A stretch of 53,720 bases of DNA from an uncultured Eubacteriales bacterium (GTDB taxonomy: Bacteria; Bacillota; Clostridia; Peptostreptococcales; Anaerovoracaceae), in NCBI GenBank assembly GCA_900320285.1, contig ONRQ01000005.1:1-53720 (forward strand), read 5' to 3'. The notes beneath the pieces were generated by a model, which was given only the letters and a program-made list of their open reading frames with translations, was not told the DNA's origin and made no database searches. Numbering within the stretch: position 1 is the first letter of the stretch; each line of letters opens with the position of its first letter. Both the position numbers and the translations under genes were made by a program. Positions 45,001-51,952 of this stretch are shown here, piece after piece.

Positions 45001-45397
45001 TTTCAACATCAAGGATCCTATTGAATCCTTAAATGACAAGAGCGAAAAGCAGATAGTTACGCTTCTCGGAAAGGAAGCGGAGGACGAATTCAAGCTGAAA
45101 GGCACTTTCATAAATGACGAGGGTGTTCTGAGAGCCATGCCGGAAAAGGTGCTTTCATCAGCAAAGGGCGCTGTCAGCCGCGAAGAATTTGAAGAAGTAC
45201 GCAGTGAAGTAATCACACGCATAGAAGAAACGGCCAAAGGTATTCTGGACGGAAAGATAGGCATAAATCCGCTCAGGGTAGACAGCAGGCTGGCCTGCGG
45301 CTATTGTAATTACAAGTCAGTATGCAGGCGCGACCGCGGATACGTAAAGAATTCGTACCGCCAGATAAAACCTAAACCAAAAGAAAAGAATGATTGA
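42098..45397 (+). CDS. addB: AddB-like helicase-nuclease subunit
   Basis: This 1099-residue protein is the second subunit of the AddAB recombination nuclease, which resects double-strand breaks. The C-terminal RecB-type nuclease has VEGKIDRAD and RIIDYKTGSDK as its PD-(D/E)XK motif. Four Fe-S cluster cysteines are in place: Cys772 in YIDCPFRYF and Cys1067, Cys1070 and Cys1076 in ACGYCNYKSVCRRD. The middle holds the inactive helicase-like domain. The usual Walker A at the N terminus is degenerate (FAGRENIDKERF lacks GKT). No addA follows in this window, which is unusual. It overlaps the next gene by 8 nt. Confidence 0.9.
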   Translation: MLRLFAGRENIDKERFIYDRVREHGGETLVLVPDQYTLVAEEQALRYLETDCLFSVEITSMNRLGLKVLMEQGTESVKMIDKYGRFMLLSMLIREHADDFDIFSRVAGKLTFTAMLNDFISEFKQQDCTVEKLQEMIGDAGGDPILEAKLKELSGVITAYEEAIGGRYTDSEDYIAMYVSAIGDSRLVHGKSIWVYGYDSITPKFAGALMELAKTAESVSFIVNESDFSLDERLTASLTQLGADNNINVSFEDIPVSYQSQKSETIKRMERSLWKDVLSPAERAENADFIPEDLTVVCAANPYYEAESAAAYVWHLIRDLGYKMREIQLIANDEGTMQPIIRRVFAEYGLPVFADTSRDITDSAAVGFIVNLLEFLVHRKSSQYLFAMLKTGLTDYDDSDIEDLENYARAYRIKGSAWDKPFRYGRDELGEDAFDRLESMRAGISDSVSKLSALAKTASVTEFIKGFRTYLNEEWKLEDKVAEAAASEDERGLHDEAQRMTQSFAKAMELLDQIDGIMGDSPMVFADFTDIYIAGLSDVEVGVIPPSVDGLSMGTMIRTRPRQMRAAVILGACEGVLPLSPQTEGLFSMDEKEFFKDKGFALGSLDDIKMDEENAAMYRMMARPSEKVYISWAMTDAEGRDTNPSPVIDSLKMLFPRIEADGLIRKDIISIGRGTSLEAGKADRINTAGDGMRHLINRIKDANAPEEPDALTRAMLHWYADNRKDELDTMLKAAAYDNVQYPLGRTTAKDLFCRRDGSLSLSASSIGNYIDCPFRYFIDRGLRPKEERAFASDARSVGDVYHECLMAVARQIMKAEDIPDDDSLEELVTAALDELSQSYMGGLFISTGCEEYRMSRIREICASAAKAMATQLAAESVVSASFEEPFGRHAELEPLRISAGDGEVYVEGKIDRADIINVNGENRVRIIDYKTGSDKLDLWKMRQGYKMQLMIYLISAATGDLTPAGMFYFNIKDPIESLNDKSEKQIVTLLGKEAEDEFKLKGTFINDEGVLRAMPEKVLSSAKGAVSREEFEEVRSEVITRIEETAKGILDGKIGINPLRVDSRLACGYCNYKSVCRRDRGYVKNSYRQIKPKPKEKND

Positions 45398-46256
45398 GAT
45401 CGTATCAGTAGGGAGCAGCAGCTCCGGCAATTCATACATAATAATGACGGAAAGCCGTACCATCCTGATCGATGCCGGCCTTCCAGCAAAAAGGATAATC
45501 GGCGCGCTTGAGCAGCTTGGGACAGACCCTGCCGATGTCGATGCTGTTCTCATTACTCATGAACATATCGACCATGTGAAAAGCGTGAGGGCGATATCCC
45601 GCAAGTGCTGCAACGCATTTTTCTATGTAAGCCGCGGCACGGTGGAAAGCGCGGATTGCTTCAGTTATGTACCGCAGGAGAGAATCGTGCTGCTGTCCGC
45701 GGGAGAGATAGTCAGACTTGATAATGATGCAGACATGGAGATAGGAGCTTTTCCTCTTAGCCACGATGCTGCAGAGCCGCTGGGATTCACCATCACATCG
45801 GGCGGTGAAAAACTCGCGATTGTGACGGACACAGGTGTGGTCAGCGATGAGATCTATTCCGCAATAAGCGATGCAGGGCTGCTTGTTTTCGAAGCGAATC
45901 ACGACCTGGACATGCTGATGTTCGGTGATTATCCTTATAACGTAAAGGTAAGGATAAAGGGCGATAAAGGCCATCTGTCGAACGATTACGCCGGAGAAGT
46001 ACTGGCGAGCATTCTGTCAGACAGAAAAGCAAGTCATACGGCGGGGCCGCTTCGTATAATGCTGGCGCATCTGAGTTTTCACAATAATGCTCCGCTGTTT
46101 GCCCGTCAGACGGTCGAAGATGCGCTCGGTGAAGCCGGATTCCATAGGGAAGAGGACTATACGCTGGAGGTAGCTGCCAGGGAAGGTCTCACTTTTATAG
46201 ATCCGCTGAACGTGGATGACGGAAAGCTGTCAGCAAAAGGAAGAAAAGATGCTTAA
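45390..46256 (+). CDS. Metallo-beta-lactamase-fold hydrolase, WalJ/YycJ-like
   Basis: This 288-residue protein has the N-terminal VGSSSSGNSYIIM block and the metal motif THEHIDH, as in WalJ (YycJ). LPLSHDAAEPLG-type and GDKGHLSND segments complete the site. WalJ is a predicted exonuclease-like enzyme that affects DNA repair and cell-wall signalling. The neighbouring rlmH gene supports this, because walJ-rlmH proximity is common in Firmicutes. The start lies inside the end of addB. Note that no walRK genes are in the window. Confidence 0.87.
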   Translation: MIEIVSVGSSSSGNSYIIMTESRTILIDAGLPAKRIIGALEQLGTDPADVDAVLITHEHIDHVKSVRAISRKCCNAFFYVSRGTVESADCFSYVPQERIVLLSAGEIVRLDNDADMEIGAFPLSHDAAEPLGFTITSGGEKLAIVTDTGVVSDEIYSAISDAGLLVFEANHDLDMLMFGDYPYNVKVRIKGDKGHLSNDYAGEVLASILSDRKASHTAGPLRIMLAHLSFHNNAPLFARQTVEDALGEAGFHREEDYTLEVAAREGLTFIDPLNVDDGKLSAKGRKDA

Positions 46257-46728
46257 TATAAAAATCATCTGTGTGGGAAAATTCAAAGAGAAATACTGGG
46301 AGGCGGCCTCGGCTGAGTATATGAAACGCCTGGGCGCATATTGCAGTGTATCTGTTACTGAGGTAAAAGAGGAGAAACTACCTGCACATGCTTCACGAGC
46401 GGATGAAGAGAACGTTATTATGAAAGAAGGAAAGTCGATACTCGACAAAATAGGTACCGGCGATTATGTAGTCGCGCTCGATATCGGAGGACGGGAACTT
46501 TCGTCTGAGGATCTGGCTGCAAAGATCGCGCAGATATCTTTTACAAATTCAACAATAGCGTTTGTTATTGGAGGCAGTCTGGGCCTCAGCAATGAAGTCA
46601 AATCACGTGCAGCGCTTAGACTGAGCTTCGGAAAGATCACACTTCCGCATCAACTGGCGCGCATAGTGCTGCTCGAACAGATATACAGAGCATTCAAGAT
46701 CAACGCAGGCGAAACATATCATAAGTGA
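46249..46728 (+). CDS. rlmH: 23S rRNA (pseudouridine-1915-N3)-methyltransferase
   Basis: This 159-residue SPOUT methyltransferase modifies m3-pseudouridine 1915 in helix 69 of 23S rRNA. KIICVGKFKEKYWEAASAEYMKRL, VVALDIGGREL, FVIGGSLGLS and the C-terminal LSFGKITLPHQLARIVLLEQIYRAFKINAGETYHK are diagnostic. The start at 46249 (MLNIKI) has AAGGAAGAAAAG upstream and gives the standard length. The in-frame ATG at 46216 would add 11 unconserved residues. It overlaps the preceding gene by 8 nt. Confidence 0.97.
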   Translation: MLNIKIICVGKFKEKYWEAASAEYMKRLGAYCSVSVTEVKEEKLPAHASRADEENVIMKEGKSILDKIGTGDYVVALDIGGRELSSEDLAAKIAQISFTNSTIAFVIGGSLGLSNEVKSRAALRLSFGKITLPHQLARIVLLEQIYRAFKINAGETYHK

Positions 46729-46742
46729 AAAGAGGAATAAAG

Positions 46743-46898
46743 ATGGCAAAGAAAAATAAAAATTCAAATAAAACGATGAAGGATTACGAAGAGAGCAGGA
46801 AGCGTCTCAACACAGGGGCGAAGATCATGGCGCTGATACTTGTGGCAGCTATGGTGGTGTTTTATGTGATTTCCGCAGGCTTGTTTTTGTGGAACTAG
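46743..46898 (+). CDS. 51-residue single-pass membrane protein
   Basis: This small protein starts 14 nt after rlmH behind an AAGAGGAATAAAG site. It has a strongly basic N terminus (AKKNKNSNKTMK) and a short charged helix (DYEESRKRLNTG). One transmembrane helix (about residues 26-49) ends in GLFLWN. A terminator follows. I do not recognise a family. Its ribosome binding site, operon position and clear topology argue that it is a real gene. Confidence 0.7.
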   Translation: MAKKNKNSNKTMKDYEESRKRLNTGAKIMALILVAAMVVFYVISAGLFLWN

Positions 46899-46969
46899 AG
46901 TGTTGAAAAAAGTTTCCGGAAATGCCTGAAAATCAGCCTTTTGGCATATAAATTGTTTTTTTGTGTATT

Positions 46970-46992
46970 GAACCCGGCAGGGTTCTTTTTTT
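46970..46992 (+). terminator. Terminator after the rlmH transcript
   Basis: GAACCC (46970-46975) pairs with GGGTTC (46980-46985) around a 4-nt loop, followed by eight Ts. Confidence 0.92.
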
Positions 46993-47047
46993 AAGCCTTG
47001 AAATAACTGCGTTAAAAGATTATCAAGGAAATTAATTTATGTTTTGT

Positions 47048-47076
47048 TTGAAGTGCATCTGAGATGCCGTTATAAT
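47048..47076 (+). promoter_or_regulatory. Promoter of the V-type ATPase operon
   Basis: TTGAAG (47048-47053), a 17-nt spacer and a perfect TATAAT (47071-47076) give a strong sigma-A promoter. The start point is near 47083, leaving a leader of about 92 nt with a GCCCC/GGGGC hairpin (47095-47120). Confidence 0.82.
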
Positions 47077-47174
47077 TAACATAGGAAAAACTGTGCCCCG
47101 AAGAGCTTGTTTTTAGGGGCGCTATTGTAAGTTTTCGGTGATGAAGGTTGTTGGTTCAAAATCAGGAGGTGCCT

Positions 47175-47738
47175 ATGGAATTACAGATTCAAGACCTTGT
47201 CTCCTCTATCCGTAAGGAAGGGATAGAGGCGGCAAATGCCGAAGCGGAATCTATTATTGCAGAAGCAAAAAAGAAAGCCGAATCAATCGTTGCCGGGGCA
47301 AAGTCTGAGGCACAGCAGTACAAAGATACAGCTGAGAAAGAAATTAATATTCTCAAAGAAAGTGCCGCAGTCAGTGCTGAGCAGGCAAAGCGTGATGCTG
47401 TCCTGGCGTTCAAGACCGAGATCCAGGGTGAGTTCGAGAAGATCCTCGCCGCGGATATCGGAAAAGAGCTTTCTGGAAAAGCACTCGGCAAGCTGATCCG
47501 CGCGGCCGTTGCCGGTGAAAATGTTGCAGATTACGCAGCAGAAGTATCCGAGGTCGGCGATGTTCTCAAGAAGGAACTCGCAGAGGAAATCAAAAATGGA
47601 CTGGAAATCAGACCAACTAAGGATGTTCAGCAGGGATTCCGCCTTGCAGCAAAAGACGGCTCAGGTTATTTTGACTGCTCGGATGACGGAATAATGGAGA
47701 TGCTGATGCCTTACTTTAGAGATCTTGACTTCCAGTAA
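47175..47738 (+). CDS. atpE: V-type ATP synthase subunit E
   Basis: This 187-residue protein is a peripheral stalk subunit. The N-terminal half is a long Ala, Glu and Lys-rich helix (EAANAEAESIIAEAKKKAESIV), and the C-terminal half is a compact domain (FRLAAKDGSGYFDCSDDGIMEMLMPYFRDL). The start at 47175 follows AGGAGGTG by 3 nt; a TTG 27 nt upstream is in frame but unlikely. It is the first gene of the operon. Confidence 0.88.
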   Translation: MELQIQDLVSSIRKEGIEAANAEAESIIAEAKKKAESIVAGAKSEAQQYKDTAEKEINILKESAAVSAEQAKRDAVLAFKTEIQGEFEKILAADIGKELSGKALGKLIRAAVAGENVADYAAEVSEVGDVLKKELAEEIKNGLEIRPTKDVQQGFRLAAKDGSGYFDCSDDGIMEMLMPYFRDLDFQ

Positions 47739-47753
47739 AAAAGGAGGAGCGGT

Positions 47754-48275
47754 ATGGCTTCGTATTATTATTTGATAGCAAGCCTTCCTGACCTCAGAGC
47801 AGACGGAGATATGCCGATAACATACGACGAATTTCTGTCATGCTGCCAGTCAAACGTAAGTGATGCAAAATATCAGCTGTTGGAAGACCTCACTCTTTCT
47901 TCCACAGAAGGTCCCCTTGTAGATGAGTGGGCAAAGTTCTACGGAATGCTGACCAAGGAATTGAATTATCAGAGAAGCATGAATCTCGGCAAGAGCTATT
48001 CATCAGCCTTTGATAAGGACGGTCAGATCGCACAGGTAGTAAATGCCGCACTGACTGCAAAGAATCCGCTTGAAGCGGAGAAGGTACTTCTGGAGTATGA
48101 GTTTGAGGCTCTTGACTCACTGGTCGGACTGCATATGTTTGATGATCATGTGCTGTTCGGATATGCGATCAAATTGAAATTGCTGGAGCGCCAGAACTGC
48201 TTCGAGGATACGAAGGGCAAGGCTGAATTCAAGTCTCTATTCGACGGGATACAGCAGCGCGTATACAGTTTGTAA
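47754..48275 (+). CDS. DUF2764 protein of the V-type ATPase operon
   Basis: This 173-residue protein begins with ASYYYLIASLPDL and is mostly helical, with an FEALDSLVGLHMFDDHVLFGYAIKLKLLER segment. It matches in position and pattern the DUF2764 protein found between E and A in the V-type ATPase operons of spirochaetes, Bacteroidetes and chlamydiae (Borrelia BB0095 position). It may replace subunit C, since the C-like start YYYLIASLPDL recalls that family and no other C gene is present. That role is inference. Confidence 0.75.
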   Translation: MASYYYLIASLPDLRADGDMPITYDEFLSCCQSNVSDAKYQLLEDLTLSSTEGPLVDEWAKFYGMLTKELNYQRSMNLGKSYSSAFDKDGQIAQVVNAALTAKNPLEAEKVLLEYEFEALDSLVGLHMFDDHVLFGYAIKLKLLERQNCFEDTKGKAEFKSLFDGIQQRVYSL

Positions 48276-48287
48276 CAGGAGTGCTAT

Positions 48288-50018
48288 ATGAAAACACAAA
48301 CAGGATTTGTAGCCGGAGTCAACGGCAACCTTATAAAGGTAGATTTCGATGGCTCCGTTCGAAAGAATGAAGTAGGTTACATCCTCGTTGACGATAAGCG
48401 CCTTAAAGGAGAGGTTATCCGTATCAACAACGGGGAAGTAAGCATGCAGATCTACGAAATGACAAACGGCATCAAGGTCGGTGACAAAGTAGAGTTTACC
48501 GGCGAGCTGATGAGCGTAGATCTGGGTCCGGGACTGCTGACGCAGGTATTCGACGGCCTGCAGAACCCTCTGCCAAAGCTGGCGGAGCAGTGCGGCTTCT
48601 TCCTGGACAGAGGAGTATATCTTGACGCGATTCCTGATCGCGACTGGGACTTCACTCCGGTAGCCAGTGTCGGTGACCACGTAAAGGCCGGTTCAACCAT
48701 CGGTACCGTACCGGAAGGTCTGTTTACACACCGCATCATGGTTCCTTTCACACTGAGAGGCAGTGACTGGACTGTTAAGTCAATCAACAAAGCGGGTACA
48801 TACAATGTAAGATCAACAGTCTGCACCATCGAAAACGCAAAGGGTGAGACAAAAGACCTTACAATGATCTTCACACAGCCGATCAAGCAGGCAGTAAAGT
48901 GCTATGCTGAAAAGCTGCGTCCGACAGAACCGCTCGTAACAAAGATCCGCTGCATCGACTCCTTCCTTCCTGTAGCGAAGGGCGGAACATTCTGCACACC
49001 GGGACCTTTCGGAGCGGGCAAAACCGTACTTCAGCACATGCAGGCAAAGAACTCTGAGGCAGACGTCGTTATCGTAGCGGCCTGCGGAGAGCGTGCCGGC
49101 GAGGTAGTAGAAGTACTGAAAGAGTTCCCTGAACTGGTCGACCCTAAGACAGGCCGTTCACTGATGGAAAGAACTATCATCATCTGCAACACATCGTCCA
49201 TGCCGGTTGCTGCCCGTGAAGCTTCCTGCTACACAGCGGTAACACTTGCTGAGTACTACAGACAGATGGGACTCGACGTCCTGCTGCTGGCTGACTCTAC
49301 AAGCCGTTGGGCTCAGGCGATGCGTGAGATGAGCGGACGTCTTGAGGAAATCCCTGGTGAGGAAGCGTTCCCTGCTTACCTCGAGTCAACTATCGCAGCG
49401 TTCTATGAGAGAGCCGGAAGAGTACGTCTTGATGACGGACAGATCGCTTCCATCACCATCGGCGGTACAGTATCACCTGCCGGCGGTAACTTCGAGGAGC
49501 CTGTAACACAGGCGACCCTGAAGGTAGTAGGAGCGTTCCACGGACTCGCAAGAGAGCGTTCCGATGCCCGTAAGTACCCGGCGATCCACCCGGTGGATTC
49601 CTGGTCAAAGTACAAAGGCGTTGTAGACATGGATCTTGTCAACAAAGCCCGCGGCATCCTAATCAGGAGTACAGAAGTAAACCAGATGATGAAGGTAGTC
49701 GGAGAAGAAGGTACTTCATCTGAGGACTACACAATTTATCAGAAGGGTGAGCTTCTCGATGCTGTATATCTGCAGCAGAACTCCTTCGACCCTATCGATG
49801 AGGCCTGCGTGCCTGAGAGACAGCGCAGGGAATTCAACAGGCTCTATGATGCGTTGACTAAAAAATACGATATCACAGACAAGAGAGAGATCCGTGCATT
49901 CTTCAACCAGCTCAGACAGGAATTCCTTGACTGGCACGGCACAGTATTCGAGACTCCGGAGTTCGAAGCACAGGAGAAAAAGATCTCAGACTTTTACATG
50001 GCAAAGGTCGTAGAGTAG
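48288..50018 (+). CDS. atpA: V-type ATP synthase catalytic subunit A
   Basis: This 576-residue subunit carries the ATP sites of the V1 ring. The P-loop is GPFGAGKT at residues 239-246, followed by AACGERAGEVVEVL. ADSTSRWAQAMREMSGRLEEIPGEE carries the Walker B region, and the non-homologous insert typical of A subunits lies at about 110-190. The usual P-loop Ser is Ala (GAGKT), which is seen in some bacterial A subunits. Length is normal. It can run as a proton or sodium pump or as a synthase; the ion cannot be told without subunit K. Confidence 0.97.
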   Translation: MKTQTGFVAGVNGNLIKVDFDGSVRKNEVGYILVDDKRLKGEVIRINNGEVSMQIYEMTNGIKVGDKVEFTGELMSVDLGPGLLTQVFDGLQNPLPKLAEQCGFFLDRGVYLDAIPDRDWDFTPVASVGDHVKAGSTIGTVPEGLFTHRIMVPFTLRGSDWTVKSINKAGTYNVRSTVCTIENAKGETKDLTMIFTQPIKQAVKCYAEKLRPTEPLVTKIRCIDSFLPVAKGGTFCTPGPFGAGKTVLQHMQAKNSEADVVIVAACGERAGEVVEVLKEFPELVDPKTGRSLMERTIIICNTSSMPVAAREASCYTAVTLAEYYRQMGLDVLLLADSTSRWAQAMREMSGRLEEIPGEEAFPAYLESTIAAFYERAGRVRLDDGQIASITIGGTVSPAGGNFEEPVTQATLKVVGAFHGLARERSDARKYPAIHPVDSWSKYKGVVDMDLVNKARGILIRSTEVNQMMKVVGEEGTSSEDYTIYQKGELLDAVYLQQNSFDPIDEACVPERQRREFNRLYDALTKKYDITDKREIRAFFNQLRQEFLDWHGTVFETPEFEAQEKKISDFYMAKVVE

Positions 50019-50030
50019 GAGGTCGAAAAA

Positions 50031-51326
50031 ATGCAAAAAGTATATACAAAAATAGAATCGATAGTCGGTAACGTAGTCACCGTACGTGCGCCGGGCGTCA
50101 AGAACGGCGACCTTGCTCTCGTAGGCGACAGTTACGCAAACGTAATCAAACTGGACAAAGACATAGTTTCGCTCCAGGTATTCGCCGGCGCACAGGGCGT
50201 CAGCACCACTGACCCTGTACGTTTCCTCGGCAGACCTATGATGGTTTCGTTCTCAGATCACCTGCTCGGCCGTATTTTCGACGGTGCGGGAGTTCCGAGA
50301 GACAACGGCCCGGCTCTGACCGAGAACATGATCCCTATCGGCGGCCCGTCATTCAACCCGGCAAAGCGTATCCTTCCTAACAAGATGGTACGTACCGGAA
50401 TCCCGATGATCGACGTATTCAACACACTGGTTGAGAGCCAGAAGCTCCCTATCTTCTCCATTTCCGGAGAACCTTACAACCAGCTGCTCTCGAGAATCGC
50501 GATGCAGGCTGAAGTAGACGTCATCATCCTGGGCGGCATGGGACTCAAATACGATGACTACATGGAATTCCGTGATACCCTCGAGAAGGGCGGAGCCATG
50601 AGCCATACGGTAATGTTCATTCACACTGCTGCGGACCCTATCGTAGAGTGCACACTGGTGCCTGATATGGCTCTGGCAGTTGCCGAGCAGTTCGCTCTTA
50701 CAGGAAAGAGAGTACTCGTGCTCCTGACAGACATGACCAACTTCGCTGACGCGCAGAAGGAAATGGCTATCACGATGGAGCAGGTACCGTCGAACCGTGG
50801 TTATCCGGGCGACCTTTACAGCTGCCTCGCTTCGCGTTATGAAAAGGCAGTAGATATCGAGGGCGCAGGATCCATCACCATCCTCGGAGTTACAACGATG
50901 CCTGGTGACGACGTAACTCACCCGGTACCGGACAACACCGGATATATCACAGAGGGCCAGTACTATCTCAAGGGCGGCCGTATCGAGCCGTTCGGTTCGC
51001 TGTCACGTCTTAAACAGAACGTAAACGGCAAAACGAGAAATGACCACCGTGCCCTGATGGATGGTATGATCAAGCTCTACGCTCAGTACAAGGAATCCCT
51101 TGAAAAGAAATCCATGGGATTCATGATGACTGAGTGGGATGACAAGCTCCTTAAGTATGGTGAGATGTTCGAGACAAAGATGATGGATCTGTCCGTGAAC
51201 ATTCCGCTTGAAGATGCTCTTGACCTCGGTTGGGAAATCCTCGCAGAATGCTTCGACCCTGTTGAGACAGGAATGAAGACAAGTCTGATCGAGGAGAGAT
51301 GGCCGAAGAAGGATGCGTTGAACTAA
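50031..51326 (+). CDS. atpB: V-type ATP synthase regulatory subunit B
   Basis: This 431-residue non-catalytic subunit alternates with A in the V1 ring. Typical segments are [56 protein letters not shown] (no P-loop in place of the GxxGxGK of A) and [12 protein letters not shown], which carry the regulatory site. [21 protein letters not shown] also fits. AGGAGG lies upstream and the gene starts 12 nt after atpA. Confidence 0.97.
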   Translation: MQKVYTKIESIVGNVVTVRAPGVKNGDLALVGDSYANVIKLDKDIVSLQVFAGAQGVSTTDPVRFLGRPMMVSFSDHLLGRIFDGAGVPRDNGPALTENMIPIGGPSFNPAKRILPNKMVRTGIPMIDVFNTLVESQKLPIFSISGEPYNQLLSRIAMQAEVDVIILGGMGLKYDDYMEFRDTLEKGGAMSHTVMFIHTAADPIVECTLVPDMALAVAEQFALTGKRVLVLLTDMTNFADAQKEMAITMEQVPSNRGYPGDLYSCLASRYEKAVDIEGAGSITILGVTTMPGDDVTHPVPDNTGYITEGQYYLKGGRIEPFGSLSRLKQNVNGKTRNDHRALMDGMIKLYAQYKESLEKKSMGFMMTEWDDKLLKYGEMFETKMMDLSVNIPLEDALDLGWEILAECFDPVETGMKTSLIEERWPKKDALN

Positions 51327-51341
51327 CAAAAGGAGCGGGTC

Positions 51342-51950
51342 ATGGCTATCAAACTTACAAAGAATGAACTGAAGAAGCAGAAGGACAACCTTAAGCAGTT
51401 CCAGCGCTATCTTCCGACACTGCAGCTCAAGAAGCAGCAGCTGCAGACGGTAATCATGGGTATACGCGCAGAACTCGAGCGTAAGGAAGCCGAACGCATT
51501 CAGATGATCGGTGATTTGGACGATTGGGTAGCTGTATTCGCAGAAAACGAACTCTTTGAAGAAAAGAAAAGACTTGATCAGCTGGTACAGCCTGACCGGG
51601 TCATCGTAAAGGATGATAACATCGCAGGTGTTACGATACCTGCCTTCGAAGAGCTCACGTTCAAAGACATCAATTACGATGTGGACGACTATCCGCTCTG
51701 GGTAGACACTGCAGTCTTCAAACTTCGTGAGATCGCCAGACTGGACGCTTTAGTCTCAACTCTCCGGAAGCAGACAGAGCTTCTGGAAAAAGAACTCCGG
51801 ACGACTTCACAGAGGGTAAACCTGTTTGAAAAGGTCAAGATCCCTGAAGCCAAGGAGAATATCCGCGTCATCCAGGTATACCTGGGAGACCAGCAGACGG
51901 CGGCGGTAGTCCGCGGCAAGATCTCAAAGAAGAAATTAGTGGAGGTATAA
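51342..51950 (+). CDS. atpD: V-type ATP synthase subunit D
   Basis: This 202-residue protein forms the central rotor shaft. It is a long antiparallel coiled coil: the first helix (ELKKQKDNLKQFQRYLPTLQLKKQQLQTVIMGIRAELERKEAE) and the last (LVSTLRKQTELLEKELRTTSQRVNLFEKVKIPEAKENIRVI) bracket a middle domain. The KIPEAKENIRVIQVYLGDQQTA ending is typical. AGGAGCGGG precedes the ATG. No subunit F gene is seen beside it. Confidence 0.93.
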   Translation: MAIKLTKNELKKQKDNLKQFQRYLPTLQLKKQQLQTVIMGIRAELERKEAERIQMIGDLDDWVAVFAENELFEEKKRLDQLVQPDRVIVKDDNIAGVTIPAFEELTFKDINYDVDDYPLWVDTAVFKLREIARLDALVSTLRKQTELLEKELRTTSQRVNLFEKVKIPEAKENIRVIQVYLGDQQTAAVVRGKISKKKLVEV

Positions 51951-51952
51951 CG

